Shown: positions 41,201-53,866, counted from the stretch's first letter. The stretch: 64,000 nucleotides of DNA from Aureimonas populi (GCF_017815515.1 NZ_CP072611.1:992001-1056000); one strand, 5' to 3'. Made by a program: numbers and translations. Notes: generated from the letters alone by a model not told the origin.

Positions 41201-42526
41201 CTACTTCCCGATGCAGAATTGCGAGAATACGATGTCGAGAATGTCCTCCACGCCCCGCGCCCCCGTCAGCGCGGCCAGCCGGTCGCCCGCCCGGCGCAAG
41301 GTCTCTGCGGCGATTTCGGGGGGCAGGGCGGGGAGGGGTTGCGCCTCCAGCTCGTCCAGCGCCGCGCGCAGGATGAGCCGGTGGCGCTCGCGCGTCGGCA
41401 CGAGTTGCGAGGGATCGCCCACGGCGGCCCGCGCGCGATCCGCCAGCGCGGATTCAAGCTCCGCCAGCCCGGCGCCGGTCGCGGCCGAGACGGACGGGCC
41501 TTCGAGCCCTCCCGCAAGGTCGCCCTTGGAGCGCAGCAGGAGGAGCTTGTGGGCGGGCACCTGTTTCACGTGAGTCATCGCGCTTTCACGACTCTCCTCC
41601 GGCGGCTGGAGCAGGAGCACCAGATCGGCCTCCTCCATCGCCCCGCGGGCGCGCTCCACGCCCACGGCCTCGATGGCGTCGCCCGCCTCGCGAAGGCCCG
41701 CCGTGTCCACCAGCCGCACGGGAACGCCCCCCATGTCGAGCGACACCTCCACCAGATCGCGCGTGGTGCCAGGAATATCGGAAACGATGGCGGCGTCCCT
41801 TCGCGCCAGGGCGTTGAGAAGGCTCGACTTGCCCGCATTGGGAGAGCCGACCAGCGCGACGCGAAAGCCCTCGCGCAGGATTTCGCCCCGGCCGGCGGCG
41901 GAGAGATGCGCGGCAATCTCACGCGCCAGCCGCCCCGCTTCCTCCAGCGCCGCCGCCGAGACGCCCTCCGACACGTCGTCCTCGTCCGAGAAGTCGAACT
42001 CGGCCTCCAGCATGGCGCGCGCGTGCAGAAGCCGGGCCGCCCAGTCCTCATAGAGCGCGCGGTGGGCCCCCTCGGCCTGGTCCAGCGCCCGCCTTCGCTG
42101 GCCCTGCGTTTCGGCGGCCAGGAGGTCCGCAAGCCCCTCGGCCTCGGTCAGGTCGATGCGCCCGTGCACGAAGGCGCGCCGGGTGAACTCGCCCGGGCCG
42201 GCGAGTCGCACATCGGCAAGGCTCGTCGCCGCCTGGAGGAAGCCGGCCACCACCGCCCGGCCTCCATGCAGGTGGAATTCGGCGACGTCCTCGCCCGTCG
42301 CCGTCTCCGGGCCGGGGAAGAACAGCACCAGCCCCCGGTCCAGCGCCTTCCCTTCCTCGTCGCGGATGAGGCGCAGGGAGGCGCGGCGCGGCGCGGGCAC
42401 GCCGCCGGCAAGGCTTGCCAGAAGTGTGCGCACCGCCGGGCCGCTGGCGCGCATCACCGCGATGCCGGAGGGCAGCGAGCCGGAGGAGAGGGCGACGATC
42501 GTATCGTGGAGCGGGGCGGCCATCAT
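41201..42526 (-). CDS. mnmE: tRNA modification GTPase MnmE
   Basis: GTPase that with MnmG modifies wobble uridine of tRNAs. 441 residues from the ATG at 42526 (MMAAPLHDTIVALSSGSLPSG). N-terminal tetrahydrofolate-binding domain, helical domain, and inserted G domain: GSPNAGKSSLLN near residue 232, IPGTTRDLVEV, DTAGLREAGD, and a G4 motif reading RSKGDL instead of NKxD. C terminus GARGVEDILDIVFSQFCIGK with the conserved Cys. A degenerate parS site lies in the G domain. Divergent from the yyaL-like gene. Confidence 0.96.
   Translation of the reverse strand: MMAAPLHDTIVALSSGSLPSGIAVMRASGPAVRTLLASLAGGVPAPRRASLRLIRDEEGKALDRGLVLFFPGPETATGEDVAEFHLHGGRAVVAGFLQAATSLADVRLAGPGEFTRRAFVHGRIDLTEAEGLADLLAAETQGQRRRALDQAEGAHRALYEDWAARLLHARAMLEAEFDFSDEDDVSEGVSAAALEEAGRLAREIAAHLSAAGRGEILREGFRVALVGSPNAGKSSLLNALARRDAAIVSDIPGTTRDLVEVSLDMGGVPVRLVDTAGLREAGDAIEAVGVERARGAMEEADLVLLLQPPEESRESAMTHVKQVPAHKLLLLRSKGDLAGGLEGPSVSAATGAGLAELESALADRARAAVGDPSQLVPTRERHRLILRAALDELEAQPLPALPPEIAAETLRRAGDRLAALTGARGVEDILDIVFSQFCIGK
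41562..41577. other. Degenerate parS-like site inside mnmE
   Basis: TGTTTCACGTGAGTCA matches the parS consensus at 14 of 16 positions; the left half is perfect and the right arm has two changes. Possibly a decaying or weak ParB site. Confidence 0.5.
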
Positions 42527-42622
42527 GGCGATGAGCGGTGCCACGGGGCCGGCGCTTCGTCAAACCATGGCAGGAGCGCCCCGATGCCCCATCTAGCTCG
42601 TCTACGATGAAGGGAGCGCGCG

Positions 42623-44632
<2,010 letters not shown>

Positions 44633-44643
44633 AAGCGTGTCTC

Positions 44644-45123
44644 CTAGAGATCGACGACCGTCGCCTCCAGCACCTCTCGCAGATGGCCGGGCGCCGTCTC
44701 GAACACGTGGAAGGGCGTGCCGGCCGCCGCCCAGACCACGGGAAAGGCGAGCAGCGCCCGGTCCATGAAGGCGGGCAGCGGGGCGGTGGAGCCCAGCGGC
44801 GAGACGCCGCCGATGGCAAAGCCCGTGGCCTGCCGCACGAAATCGGCGTCCGGCCGCTCGATGGGCTCGCCGATGAAGCCAGCCGCGCGCTTCTCGTTCA
44901 CCCGGTTGGCGCCGGAGACGAGGATGAGGAAGGGCGAGCCCGTCTCGCTGCCGCGAAAGACGAGGCTCTTGACGATCTGCCCCACCTCCACGCCCACGGC
45001 CTCGGCCGCCTCCACCGCCGTGCGCGCGACGGTGCGCGTCTTCACCACGTGGATCGCAAGGCCACGGGACATGGCGTCCATTTCCACGCGGCGCACGGCA
45101 TCGGGCAGGATCGGCTCGTCCAT
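44644..45123 (-). CDS. YbaK/EbsC-family trans-editing deacylase
   Basis: 159 residues from the ATG at 45123 (MDEPILPDAVRRVEMDAM). YbaK/ProX-type domain: VGQIVKSLVFRG with the conserved lysine (near residue 52), ILVSGANRVNEKRAAGFIGEPIERPDADFVRQATGFAIGGVSPLG containing the GGVSP loop that binds the aminoacyl-tRNA end. Such proteins hydrolyse mischarged tRNAs (Cys/Ala-tRNA-Pro in E. coli). Convergent with the yyaL-like gene and downstream of the rho terminator. Confidence 0.9.
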   Translation of the reverse strand: MDEPILPDAVRRVEMDAMSRGLAIHVVKTRTVARTAVEAAEAVGVEVGQIVKSLVFRGSETGSPFLILVSGANRVNEKRAAGFIGEPIERPDADFVRQATGFAIGGVSPLGSTAPLPAFMDRALLAFPVVWAAAGTPFHVFETAPGHLREVLEATVVDL

Positions 45124-45154
45124 GAGGTCGGTCTCCTTCTCGTCCCTCGATACG

Positions 45155-45187
45155 AAAAAGCCGCCCGGTCTGCCAAGACCGGACGGC
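45155..45187 (-). terminator. Intrinsic terminator of rho
   Basis: GCCGCCCGGTCT pairs with AGACCGGACGGC (one mismatch) around a 4-nt loop; on the minus strand the stem is followed by TTTTTCG. Starts 29 bp past the rho stop codon. Using an intrinsic terminator avoids rho dependence at the end of rho itself. Confidence 0.8.
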
Positions 45188-45215
45188 TCGCCGCAGGCAG
45201 GGGCGCCGGGCGCCC

Positions 45216-46481
45216 TTACGTGTTCATGGAATCGAAGAAGTCCGAATTGGTCTTGGTCTGCTTGAGCTTGTCGAGCAGGAATTCCATCGCGTCCGTCGTG
45301 CCCATGGAGGACAGGATGCGGCGCAGGACGAAGATCTTCTGCAGATCCTGGCGCGGCACGAGGAGGTCCTCCTTGCGCGTGCCGGACTTGAGGATGTCCA
45401 TGGCCGGGAAGGTGCGCTTGTCGGCGACCTTGCGGTCCAGCACGATCTCCGAATTGCCCGTGCCCTTGAACTCCTCGAAGATCACCTCGTCCATGCGGCT
45501 GCCGGTGTCGATGAGGGCGGTGGCGATGATGGTCAGCGAGCCGCCTTCCTCGATATTGCGCGCCGCGCCGAAGAAGCGCTTGGGCCGCTGGAGGGCGTTG
45601 GCGTCCACGCCGCCCGTCAGCACCTTGCCGGAGGAGGGCACCACGGTGTTGTAGGCGCGTCCGAGACGCGTGATCGAATCGAGCAGGATGACGACGTCGC
45701 GCCCGTGCTCCACCAGGCGCTTGGCCTTCTCGATCACCATCTCGGCCACCGCCACGTGGCGCGTGGCCGGCTCGTCGAAGGTGGAGGAGACGACCTCCCC
45801 CTTCACCGAGCGCTGCATGTCGGTGACTTCCTCCGGCCGCTCGTCGATGAGCAGCACGATGAGGTAGCATTCGGGATGGTTGGTGGTGATGGAGTGGGCG
45901 ATGTTCTGCAACAGCACCGTCTTGCCGGTGCGCGGCGGCGCCACGATCAGCGCGCGCTGGCCCTTGCCGAGCGGGGCGACGAGATCGATCACCCGCGCCG
46001 AGATGTCCTTCTTCGTCGGGTCCGGGTTCTCCATCTTGAACCGCTCGTTCGGGTAGAGCGGCGTCAGATTGTCGAAATGGCTCTTGTGGCGGATCTTCTC
46101 CGGGTCGTCGAAATTGATCGTGTTGACCTTGAGAAGCGCGAAATAGCGCTCGCCCTCCTTGGGAGAGCGGATCGGCCCCTCCACCGTGTCGCCGGTCTTC
46201 AACTGGAAGCGGCGGAGCTGCGAGGGGGAGATGTAGATGTCGTCCGGGCCGGGCAGATAGTTCGCTTCCGGCGAGCGCAGGAAGCCGAAGCCGTCCTGGA
46301 GGATCTCCACCACGCCCTCGCCGATGATCTCGGTGTCCTGCGCCGCGAGGCGCTTGAGGATGGCGAAGAGAAGCTCCTGCTTGCGCAGGACGGAAGCGTT
46401 CTCGACCTCGTTCTCCTCCGCGAAGGCGACGAGTTCGGCGGCGGTCTTGTTCTTGAGGTCCTGGAGTTTGATCTCAGGCAT
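45216..46481 (-). CDS. rho: Transcription termination factor Rho
   Basis: Hexameric RNA-dependent ATPase/translocase ending transcription. 421 residues from the ATG at 46481 ([23 protein letters not shown]). N-terminal Rho_N helical domain, OB-fold RNA-binding domain ([29 protein letters not shown] near residue 80), Walker [14 protein letters not shown] near residue 183, [29 protein letters not shown], and the Q/R-loop region. An in-frame extension of 68 codons upstream is not family-like. The 161-bp leader and upstream promoter are listed separately. Confidence 0.98.
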   Translation of the reverse strand: MPEIKLQDLKNKTAAELVAFAEENEVENASVLRKQELLFAILKRLAAQDTEIIGEGVVEILQDGFGFLRSPEANYLPGPDDIYISPSQLRRFQLKTGDTVEGPIRSPKEGERYFALLKVNTINFDDPEKIRHKSHFDNLTPLYPNERFKMENPDPTKKDISARVIDLVAPLGKGQRALIVAPPRTGKTVLLQNIAHSITTNHPECYLIVLLIDERPEEVTDMQRSVKGEVVSSTFDEPATRHVAVAEMVIEKAKRLVEHGRDVVILLDSITRLGRAYNTVVPSSGKVLTGGVDANALQRPKRFFGAARNIEEGGSLTIIATALIDTGSRMDEVIFEEFKGTGNSEIVLDRKVADKRTFPAMDILKSGTRKEDLLVPRQDLQKIFVLRRILSSMGTTDAMEFLLDKLKQTKTNSDFFDSMNT

Positions 46482-46642
46482 AGGGTTCTGTGGCTCCGTC
46501 CCGGCGACCGAGGCGGTCGGGGGACTTGTGATCGCAAGGGAGGATTGCAGGCCTGAAGCTGGAAAGACTGTTCGGCGATGCAGGGAACGAGGGCGGGCCA
46601 TGAAAGGCGGCGCCGAACGTTCGAAAGGCGGGAATGACCACG

Positions 46643-46670
46643 ATATAACGCCGCCCCGGCTCTCGCGCAA
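46643..46670 (-). promoter_or_regulatory. Candidate sigma-70 promoter of rho
   Basis: On the minus strand, TTGCGC (46670-46665) and TTATAT (46648-46643) are 16 bp apart. Transcription from here gives an untranslated leader of roughly 155 bases before rho, which fits the autogenous control of rho through its leader known in other bacteria. Confidence 0.5.
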
Positions 46671-46733
46671 GGCGGCGTTCGTCATGCCGGCCGGGGCGGG
46701 CGAGGCGGGCTTACGCCGCCCGCGCCCTCCGGG

Positions 46734-48113
<1,380 letters not shown>

Positions 48114-48178
48114 GGCTGTTCTCCTTCATGGACGCCGCGCGGAAGGCGGGGCCGGCCGTGTCGTTCGTTTCGAAAGGG

Positions 48179-48715
48179 TCAGCCGGCCTTGATGCCGAGT
48201 TCGGTAAGCGCCCTGTCCACGACCTCCTCGGGGGAGGCATCGACCGTGACCTTAACCCCGTCCTCGTCCTCGTCCAGCATTTCCAGCGCGGCGAACTGGG
48301 AGGAGAGCAGGGAGGCCGGCATGTAGTGGCCCTTGCGCCGCGACATCCGCTCGGCCACCAGCGTCTCCTCGGCCACCAGTTCCACGAAGCGCACGCGCGC
48401 GCCGGCCCCGCGCAGGACGTCGCGATAGCGGCGCTTGAGAGCCGAACAGGTCAGCACCGTATCCTGCCCCTCGCCGGCCTTCTCGGAGATCCAGTCGCGG
48501 ATCTTCTCCAGCCACGGCGCGCGGTCCTCGTCGTTCAGGGGAATGCCGTTCGACATCTTGTCGATGTTCTCGGGCGGGTGGAACTCGTCGCCTTCCGCGA
48601 AGATCCAGTCGAGCTTGTCCGCGATCAGCCGGGCCGTGGTCGTCTTGCCGATGCTGGACGGCCCCATGACGATGATGGAAACGGGCTTTTCGCCAGTCTG
48701 CGGGGAAGTGGACAT
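48179..48715 (-). CDS. gntK: Gluconokinase
   Basis: Phosphorylates gluconate to 6-phosphogluconate, feeding Entner-Doudoroff or pentose-phosphate metabolism. 178 residues. P-loop IIVMGPSSIGKTTTARLIADKL (residues 14-35; the family more often has GVSGSGKS), AEGDEFHPPENIDKMSNGIPLNDEDRAPWL with the substrate motif, LTCSALKRRYRDVLR, and HYMPASLLSSQFAALE. Operon with the gntP-family gene. Confidence 0.95.
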   Translation of the reverse strand: MSTSPQTGEKPVSIIVMGPSSIGKTTTARLIADKLDWIFAEGDEFHPPENIDKMSNGIPLNDEDRAPWLEKIRDWISEKAGEGQDTVLTCSALKRRYRDVLRGAGARVRFVELVAEETLVAERMSRRKGHYMPASLLSSQFAALEMLDEDEDGVKVTVDASPEEVVDRALTELGIKAG

Positions 48716-48775
48716 CGTCGTTCCTTTTGAGAGCGCTTCCCGGAAGGGCGGGAGCCGGTTCTTGCCGCAAATGAT

Positions 48776-49117
48776 CTAGAGCGCCCCCCGGAAGATGAAG
48801 ACCGCGCCCGCGAAGATCAGGGAGAAGCCGACAAGATGGTCGATCGTCAAGCGTTCTGCGGAGGAACCACACCGAAAATGCGGCGAAGACGGCAAGGGTG
48901 ATGACCTCCTGCGTCGCCTTCAGCTCGGCGGCGGAATAGACCTGGTGGCCGATGCGGTTGGCTGGAACGGCCAGGCAATAGCCGAAGAAGGCGATGCCCC
49001 GGCTCACGAGGATCACCGGCGTCAGCGGCTTGCCCCCGAATTGCAGGACCCATACCAGGCGAGCGTCATGAAGACGTTGGACGCCAGGAGGACGGGGGCG
49101 ACGGCAGGCCGGGACAT
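48776..49117 (-). pseudogene. Frameshifted DUF486 (DMT-like) small membrane protein gene
   Basis: The ATG at 49117 begins MSRPAVAPVLLASNVFMTLAWYG, then the frame breaks near 49045 and runs into a stop. The conserved middle (VILVSRGIAFFGYCLAVPANRIGHQVYSAAELKATQEVITLAVFAAFSVWFL) is in another frame. Near 48855 a second shift returns to the first frame (AERLTIDHLVGFSLIFAGAVFIF), ending at the TAG at 48776. The pieces together reproduce a complete ~113-residue DUF486 protein, so two compensating indels separate it from function. This gap (48716-49184) holds nothing else. Confidence 0.75.
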
Positions 49118-49184
49118 CGCTGAAAGCACCTCGTGACGAGGCGCTTCCCATAGGCCCGGCGCGCCTCCGCGCCAAGCGCCCCCG

Positions 49185-49709
49185 TCAGAACGGCTTGACG
49201 ATGACGAGGATGACGATGAGCACCATCAGCACGGTGGGAATCTCGTTGACGACGCGCCAGTGCTTCGCCGTCCGGGCGTTCTCGTCGCGCTCGAAGCGCT
49301 TGCGCGAGGCGGAGAGGTAGCCGTGCAGCCCCGACAGGAGCACGACGAGCGTGATCTTGCCGTGCAGCCAGCCGCCCTGGAAGGCGAAGAGGTTCCAGGC
49401 GAGCCACAGGCCCGAAACCCAGGTCACGATCATCGCCGGGTTGATGATCGCCTTCATCAGCCGCCGTTCCATCACCTTGAAGGTCTCGGACTGCGGCGTG
49501 CCGGGCCCGGTCTCGGCGTGATAGACGAAAAGGCGCGGCAGGTAGAGCATCCCCGCCATCCACGAGATCACCGCCACGACATGCAGCGCCGTGATCCACA
49601 GCGAGGCGGCCAGCGGCGCGAAGGCGAAGAGAAGGACCGCGAGCACGAGGCCGCCGAGAACGGCGATCATGCCGGAGCGGTCGCGGGCGGGCGAGGGGGC
49701 GGTGGACAT
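49185..49709 (-). CDS. hemJ: Protoporphyrinogen IX oxidase HemJ
   Basis: Heme-containing membrane oxidase converting protoporphyrinogen IX to protoporphyrin IX. 174 residues with four or five membrane spans; ALHVVAVISWMAGMLYLPRLFVYHAE carries the conserved His and Arg, followed by ERRLMKAIINPAMIVTWVSGLWL, LSGLHGYLSASRKRFERDEN and RVVNEIPTVLMVLIVILVI. Adjacent to hemE on the same strand, the usual alphaproteobacterial arrangement, which joins two heme-synthesis steps next to the origin. Confidence 0.94.
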   Translation of the reverse strand: MSTAPSPARDRSGMIAVLGGLVLAVLLFAFAPLAASLWITALHVVAVISWMAGMLYLPRLFVYHAETGPGTPQSETFKVMERRLMKAIINPAMIVTWVSGLWLAWNLFAFQGGWLHGKITLVVLLSGLHGYLSASRKRFERDENARTAKHWRVVNEIPTVLMVLIVILVIVKPF

Positions 49710-49815
49710 GGTCGGTTCCCGTCAGGAGATCGGCTCCCTACCGCCTAGTTCAGAACGCCTCCAAACGGAAGCGCCCAAACGCCGCATATGGTCGCAGCCG
49801 GCCCGCAAGCGGCCC

Positions 49816-50838
49816 TCACTGCCCGCGAACGCGCCGCAGCAGGGCCTCGACATGGGCGATGGGCGCGTCCGGCGTGATGCCGTGGCCGAGATTGAAGATC
49901 AGCGGGCCCCGGCCCAGATGCTCGAGAATGGCGTCCACCCCCTCCTCCAGCGCCCGCCCCCCGGCGATCAGCCGCAGCGGGTCGAGATTGCCCTGCACCG
50001 GGCCCTGGCCCTGCAGCGCGGCGGCATGGGAGAAGGGCACCGACCAGTCGAGGCCGATGGCATCCACCCCCGTTCCCTCGCGATAGGCCGACAGCAGCGG
50101 CCCCGCCCCCTTGGCGAAGCCGATGATCCGCGCTCCCGGCACCGCCGCGCGCACCCGCTCCACGATCCGCCTCGTGGGAGCGATGGAGAAGCGCTGGAAG
50201 GAAATCTCGTCGAGCACCCCCGCCCAGGAATCGAAGATCTGGACGCAGTCCGCCCCGGCCCTGAGCTGGCGGATGAGATAATCGGCGCTCATCTCCGCCA
50301 ACAGGGCGAGAAGCGCCGCCATCTCCTGCGGGTGGCGATAGGCGAAGAGGCGGGCGGGCGCCTGGTCCGGCGTGCCCCGCCCGGCGATCATGTAGGTCGC
50401 GACCGTCCACGGCGCGCCGCAGAAGCCGATCAGCGCCGTCTCCTCCGGCAGTTCCGCGCGCAGCCGCTCCACCGTCTCGATGACGGGGGAAAGATGCGCC
50501 TGCGCATGGCTCGGGTCGAGCGCGGCTATGCCGGCGGGCGCGATCGGGTCCATGCGCGGCCCCTCGCCGGTGACGAAGCGCACATTGCGCCTCAGCGCGT
50601 CGGGGATGACGAGGATGTCGGAAAAGAGGATGGCGGCATCGAAGCCGAAGCGGCGGATCGGCTGGAGCGTCACCTCGGTCGCCAGATCGGGATTGTAGCA
50701 CAGGTCCAGGAACCCGCCGGCCTTCTCGCGCGTCGCCCGGTACTCGGGCAGATAGCGCCCCGCCTGGCGCATCAGCCAGACCGGGGGCGTGGAAAGGCTC
50801 TCGCCTTCCAGGACACGAAGAAGCTTGCGGGTGGTCAT
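49816..50838 (-). CDS. hemE: Uroporphyrinogen decarboxylase
   Basis: Converts uroporphyrinogen III to coproporphyrinogen III. 340 residues. N-terminal [22 protein letters not shown] with the substrate-binding arginines, [19 protein letters not shown] with the catalytic aspartate, [14 protein letters not shown], and [20 protein letters not shown] at the end. AGGA lies 7 bases before the ATG. In many alphaproteobacteria, including Caulobacter and rhizobia, hemE borders the chromosomal origin; the gene-free gap upstream fits that. Confidence 0.97.
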   Translation of the reverse strand: MTTRKLLRVLEGESLSTPPVWLMRQAGRYLPEYRATREKAGGFLDLCYNPDLATEVTLQPIRRFGFDAAILFSDILVIPDALRRNVRFVTGEGPRMDPIAPAGIAALDPSHAQAHLSPVIETVERLRAELPEETALIGFCGAPWTVATYMIAGRGTPDQAPARLFAYRHPQEMAALLALLAEMSADYLIRQLRAGADCVQIFDSWAGVLDEISFQRFSIAPTRRIVERVRAAVPGARIIGFAKGAGPLLSAYREGTGVDAIGLDWSVPFSHAAALQGQGPVQGNLDPLRLIAGGRALEEGVDAILEHLGRGPLIFNLGHGITPDAPIAHVEALLRRVRGQ

Positions 50839-50900
50839 GAGAGATCCTGTCGCCCTTTTCGAGGAAGGATGGCGGGCGCCGACCTCTTCGCACAGGCTCC

Positions 50901-50942
50901 CATAGAAAAGAAATTCTTGAAGAATAGATTTCTGATTCTATG
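50901..50942. other. AT-rich block (possible DNA unwinding element)
   Basis: About 26% GC inside a strongly GC-rich region. CATAGAA at the left and TTCTATG at the right are inverted repeats, and AGAAT/ATTCT words recur inside. It lies 63-104 bp upstream of hemE, so it could also contain the hemE promoter. Confidence 0.5.
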
Positions 50943-51191
50943 AGTCGGTGGATCATGGGAATTCACACCCCGCGCCCGCCCGCCGTCCATTCCGCCCCGC
51001 GCCCCGATCCCTCCAGGCCTCATCCAGAGCCCGAAGCGGAAAAACCCCCGTTTGCATAAGCAAGGCAAGGCGATAGGTCGGGAGAAGGCCGGGGATCGCA
51101 TGGGGAAGGCACGGGGACACCGGGGCGCTCCACGCGCCGCCTTTCCCCGCTCTCCACAAACCCCTGCGAACAGGCGCGCGCTGCACCGTTT

Positions 51192-51200
51192 TGTGGACAA
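51192..51200 (-). other. DnaA-box-like site
   Basis: TTGTCCACA on the minus strand, one mismatch (position 3) from the consensus TTATCCACA; the best match in the oriC candidate interval. Confidence 0.5.
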
Positions 51201-51431
51201 GCACGGGGTTTGCCCGGGGCGTGCGGGACCGCCGCCGATCCGCCCCCGGTTCTTAGACCGTCGCCCACAGCCCCCCGAGAATCATGGGGCTTGCCGCGAT
51301 GAAGGCTTGCGCCAAACTTGAGAATCGAATCCGGCGCGCGATTCCCATCGGGGAGCCGCGTCGCTACTAAAGCGGCCAAAGTTGAATAAAACTTTAATCC
51401 ACCCGTTAAGCCGGGCGGGAGGAGAGAAAGA

Positions 51432-52028
51432 ATGACGCGGATCATCCTGGCGTCGGGAAGCGCCCACCGGCAGGCGCTTCTGCGAAATGCCGGCATCGCC
51501 TTCGAGGCCATTGCGTCCGATTTCGACGAGCGCGCGCTGGAAGCGCCTCTCGCCCGCTCCGGCGCGAATGGCGAGGACATCGCGCAGGTGCTGGCCGAGG
51601 CGAAGGCGAGCGATGTGTCGCAGCGCCATGCGGACGCGCTGGTGATCGGCGCGGACCAGACGCTGACCCTGGGGTCCGAGCGCCTGCACAAGCCAGCGGG
51701 CATGGAGGAGGCACGCCGCCAGCTTCTGGCCCTGTCGGGCCGCACCCATCGCCTCGCCAGCGCCGTGGTGCTGGCCCACAACGGCGCGCCGCTCTGGCGG
51801 CATGTCGAGACGGCCGACATCACCTTTCGCGCGCTGACGCCGCCGCAGATCGGCCGTTATCTCGCCCGCGCCGGCGCGGACGCGCTGACCAGCGTCGGCT
51901 GCTACCAGATCGAGGGGCCGGGCCTGCAATTGATGGAGAGGGTCGAAGGCGATTTCTTCACCATCGTCGGCCTGCCCATGCTGCCGCTGATCCGGGAACT
52001 GCGCGCGCAGGGGGCGCTCGATGACTGA
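51432..52028 (+). CDS. Maf-family nucleotide pyrophosphatase
   Basis: House-cleaning pyrophosphatase acting on modified or non-canonical nucleoside triphosphates. 198 residues. N-terminal [18 protein letters not shown] (the family motif is SxSxRR; the first Arg is His here), [11 protein letters not shown] with the catalytic Glu, [18 protein letters not shown] with the Asp, and [34 protein letters not shown] at the end. GGAGAG upstream. First gene right of the oriC candidate; it overlaps aroE by 8 bp. Confidence 0.92.
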   Translation: MTRIILASGSAHRQALLRNAGIAFEAIASDFDERALEAPLARSGANGEDIAQVLAEAKASDVSQRHADALVIGADQTLTLGSERLHKPAGMEEARRQLLALSGRTHRLASAVVLAHNGAPLWRHVETADITFRALTPPQIGRYLARAGADALTSVGCYQIEGPGLQLMERVEGDFFTIVGLPMLPLIRELRAQGALDD

Positions 52029-52854
52029 CATCGCCCCGCGCGCCTTCGTCACCGGTTGGCCGGTCCGCCATTCCCGCTCGCCCGCGATCCACCGCTTCTG
52101 GCTGGACACGATGGGGCTGGCGGGCAGCTATGAGGCTCTCGCCGTCTCCCCGCAGGACTTCCCGGCTTTCCTGGCGGGGCTTTCGGCGGCGGGGCTGGCC
52201 GGCGGCAACGTCACCATCCCGCACAAGGAGGCGGCCTTCGCAAGCGTCGAGAAGCGCGATGCGGATGCGCGGGCGATCGGCGCGGTGAACACGCTCTGGT
52301 TCGAGGCAGGGCGGCTCGTCGGCGGCAACACGGATTCCTACGGTTTTTCCGCCAATCTCGACGAGCGCCTGCCCGGCTGGCGGAACGCGGGCGAGGCCGT
52401 TGTGCTGGGCGCGGGCGGCGCGGCCCGCGCCGTGGTCCACGCGCTGGCGGCGGCGGGCGTGGGGCGGGTGCGTATCGTCAACCGCACCCTGTCGCGCGCG
52501 CGGGAGGTGGCCGGCGCCTTCGGCCCGGCCGTCACCGCCCATGGCGTGGAGGAGGAGGCCGCGCTCCTGTCCGCCTGCGACCTTCTCGTCAACACCCGCC
52601 CTTCCGCCGAGGCCGGCGGCAGCGGGAAGGGGGTGGTCGATCTCGACGCCCTTCCCGATCACGCGCTCGTGACCGATATTGTCTATGTACCGCTGGAAAC
52701 GCCCATCCTGGCCTCGGCGCGCGCGCGCGGCCTTCGCGCGGCGGACGGGCTCGGCATGCTCCTGCACCAGGCCGCGCCCGGCTTCGAACGCTGGTTCGGC
52801 CGGCGGCCGGTCGTGGACGAAGCGCTTCGCGCCCATATCCTGCGCAACCTTTGA
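52021..52854 (+). CDS. aroE: Shikimate dehydrogenase
   Basis: NADPH-dependent reduction of 3-dehydroshikimate in aromatic amino-acid synthesis. 277 residues. [17 protein letters not shown] at residues 14-30 (shikimate-binding Ser-Arg-Ser), [11 protein letters not shown] with the catalytic lysine near residue 65, TDSYGF, and the NADP Rossmann motif [15 protein letters not shown] near residue 128 followed by NRTLSRA. Overlaps maf; the next gene begins 14 bp after its stop. Confidence 0.96.
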   Translation: MTDIAPRAFVTGWPVRHSRSPAIHRFWLDTMGLAGSYEALAVSPQDFPAFLAGLSAAGLAGGNVTIPHKEAAFASVEKRDADARAIGAVNTLWFEAGRLVGGNTDSYGFSANLDERLPGWRNAGEAVVLGAGGAARAVVHALAAAGVGRVRIVNRTLSRAREVAGAFGPAVTAHGVEEEAALLSACDLLVNTRPSAEAGGSGKGVVDLDALPDHALVTDIVYVPLETPILASARARGLRAADGLGMLLHQAAPGFERWFGRRPVVDEALRAHILRNL

Positions 52855-52868
52855 GAGAGGCTCCCGCC

Positions 52869-53261
52869 ATGGACGACCATCTCCCGGACGACGCGGAACT
52901 GACGGCCCTCTTCACCGCCTATGCGGAAGGGTTCGATGATTTCGACGCCGAATCGATCGCGGACTGCTTTGCCTTTCCGTCCACCATCTGGCAGTCCGGC
53001 AAGGGGCACGTCTTTCAGGATCGGGACGAGATCCTGGAGAATGTCGAGGCGTTGCTGGCGGTGTTCGAGCGGGAGGAGATCGTGCATTCCAGCTTCGAAA
53101 TCCTGGATGTGGCGCAGGAGGGCGCCGGCGCCTTCGTCGTCCTCGAGTGGCGTCAGGAGCGCGAGGACGGGGAGGCGGCGCTGGAATTCACCTGCCGCTA
53201 CGCCCTGGTGCGCAGCGAGGCCGACCCCGCCTGGCGCATCGCCCTTGCGGTGAACGACTGA
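52869..53261 (+). CDS. NTF2/SnoaL-like small protein
   Basis: 130 residues from the ATG at 52869 ([22 protein letters not shown]) with GAGAGG about 10 bases upstream. Predicted helix-rich start and four beta strands ([44 protein letters not shown]) fit the NTF2-like/DUF4440 fold. I do not recognise a precise family or function. It is translationally coupled to coaE (TGATG overlap), and maf-aroE-this-coaE form one operon; in other rhizobia coaE directly follows aroE. Confidence 0.8.
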   Translation: MDDHLPDDAELTALFTAYAEGFDDFDAESIADCFAFPSTIWQSGKGHVFQDRDEILENVEALLAVFEREEIVHSSFEILDVAQEGAGAFVVLEWRQEREDGEAALEFTCRYALVRSEADPAWRIALAVND

Positions 53262-53866
53262 TGATCCGCCTCGGCCTCACCGGCTCCATCGGCATGGGCA
53301 AGTCCACCGCCGCCTCCATGTTCGCCGAGCTCGGCGTGCCGGTGCATTCGGCGGACGAGGCCGTCCACCGTCTCTATGCCGGCCGCGCCGCGCCGCTGGT
53401 GGAGGCCCTGTTTCCAGGCACGGTGAAGGGCGGCGTGGTGGACCGGCAGGCGCTGTCGGCGCGCGTCCTGAACGATGCCGCCGCGCTGAAGGCGCTGGAG
53501 GCGCTGGTGCATCCCCTGGTGCGCGAGGAGGAAGCGACCTTTCTCGATGCGGCGCGGGAAGACGGCGCGCCGATGGCGCTGCTCGACATTCCCCTCCTGT
53601 TCGAGACCGGCCATGAGGGGCGGCTCGACGCGGTCGTGGTCGTCTCCGCCCCGTCCGCCGTGCAGCGCCGGCGCGTGTTGTCGCGCGCGGGGATGAGCGA
53701 GGAGAAGTTCGACGCCATCCTGCAAAAGCAGATGCCGGACGAGGAGAAGCGCGCGCGCGCCGATTTCGTCGTGGACACGTCCGGCCCCTTCGAGGCGACG
53801 CGCCGCCAGATCGAGGCGATCCACCGGGCGCTTCTGGATGGTAAGGAAAACAAAGCAAGAACATAG
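53261..53866 (+). CDS. coaE: Dephospho-CoA kinase
   Basis: Last step of coenzyme A synthesis: phosphorylation of the ribose 3'-OH of dephospho-CoA. 201 residues from the ATG at 53261, which shares a base with the preceding stop codon. P-loop [17 protein letters not shown] (residues 5-21), [28 protein letters not shown] with the CoA-domain motif, and the family's [19 protein letters not shown]. The lysine-rich end GKENKART is unremarkable. Confidence 0.95.
   Translation: MIRLGLTGSIGMGKSTAASMFAELGVPVHSADEAVHRLYAGRAAPLVEALFPGTVKGGVVDRQALSARVLNDAAALKALEALVHPLVREEEATFLDAAREDGAPMALLDIPLLFETGHEGRLDAVVVVSAPSAVQRRRVLSRAGMSEEKFDAILQKQMPDEEKRARADFVVDTSGPFEATRRQIEAIHRALLDGKENKART

Larger units (their letters stand above)
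50839..51431. other. Putative chromosomal replication origin (oriC)
   Basis: 593 bp without a convincing gene, between hemE (minus) and maf (plus), the position of oriC in several alphaproteobacteria. It holds a 42-bp AT-rich block, a DnaA-box-like site with one mismatch to TTATCCACA, a site (TGATCCACC on the minus strand, 50947-50955) one base from the Caulobacter G-box TGATCCACA, another AT-rich stretch 51378-51400, and six GANTC methylation motifs (50934, 50942, 51279, 51322, 51327, 51340). Genes on both sides point away from it. parAB is 13 kb away and a parS site 3.4 kb away. Confidence 0.7.
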
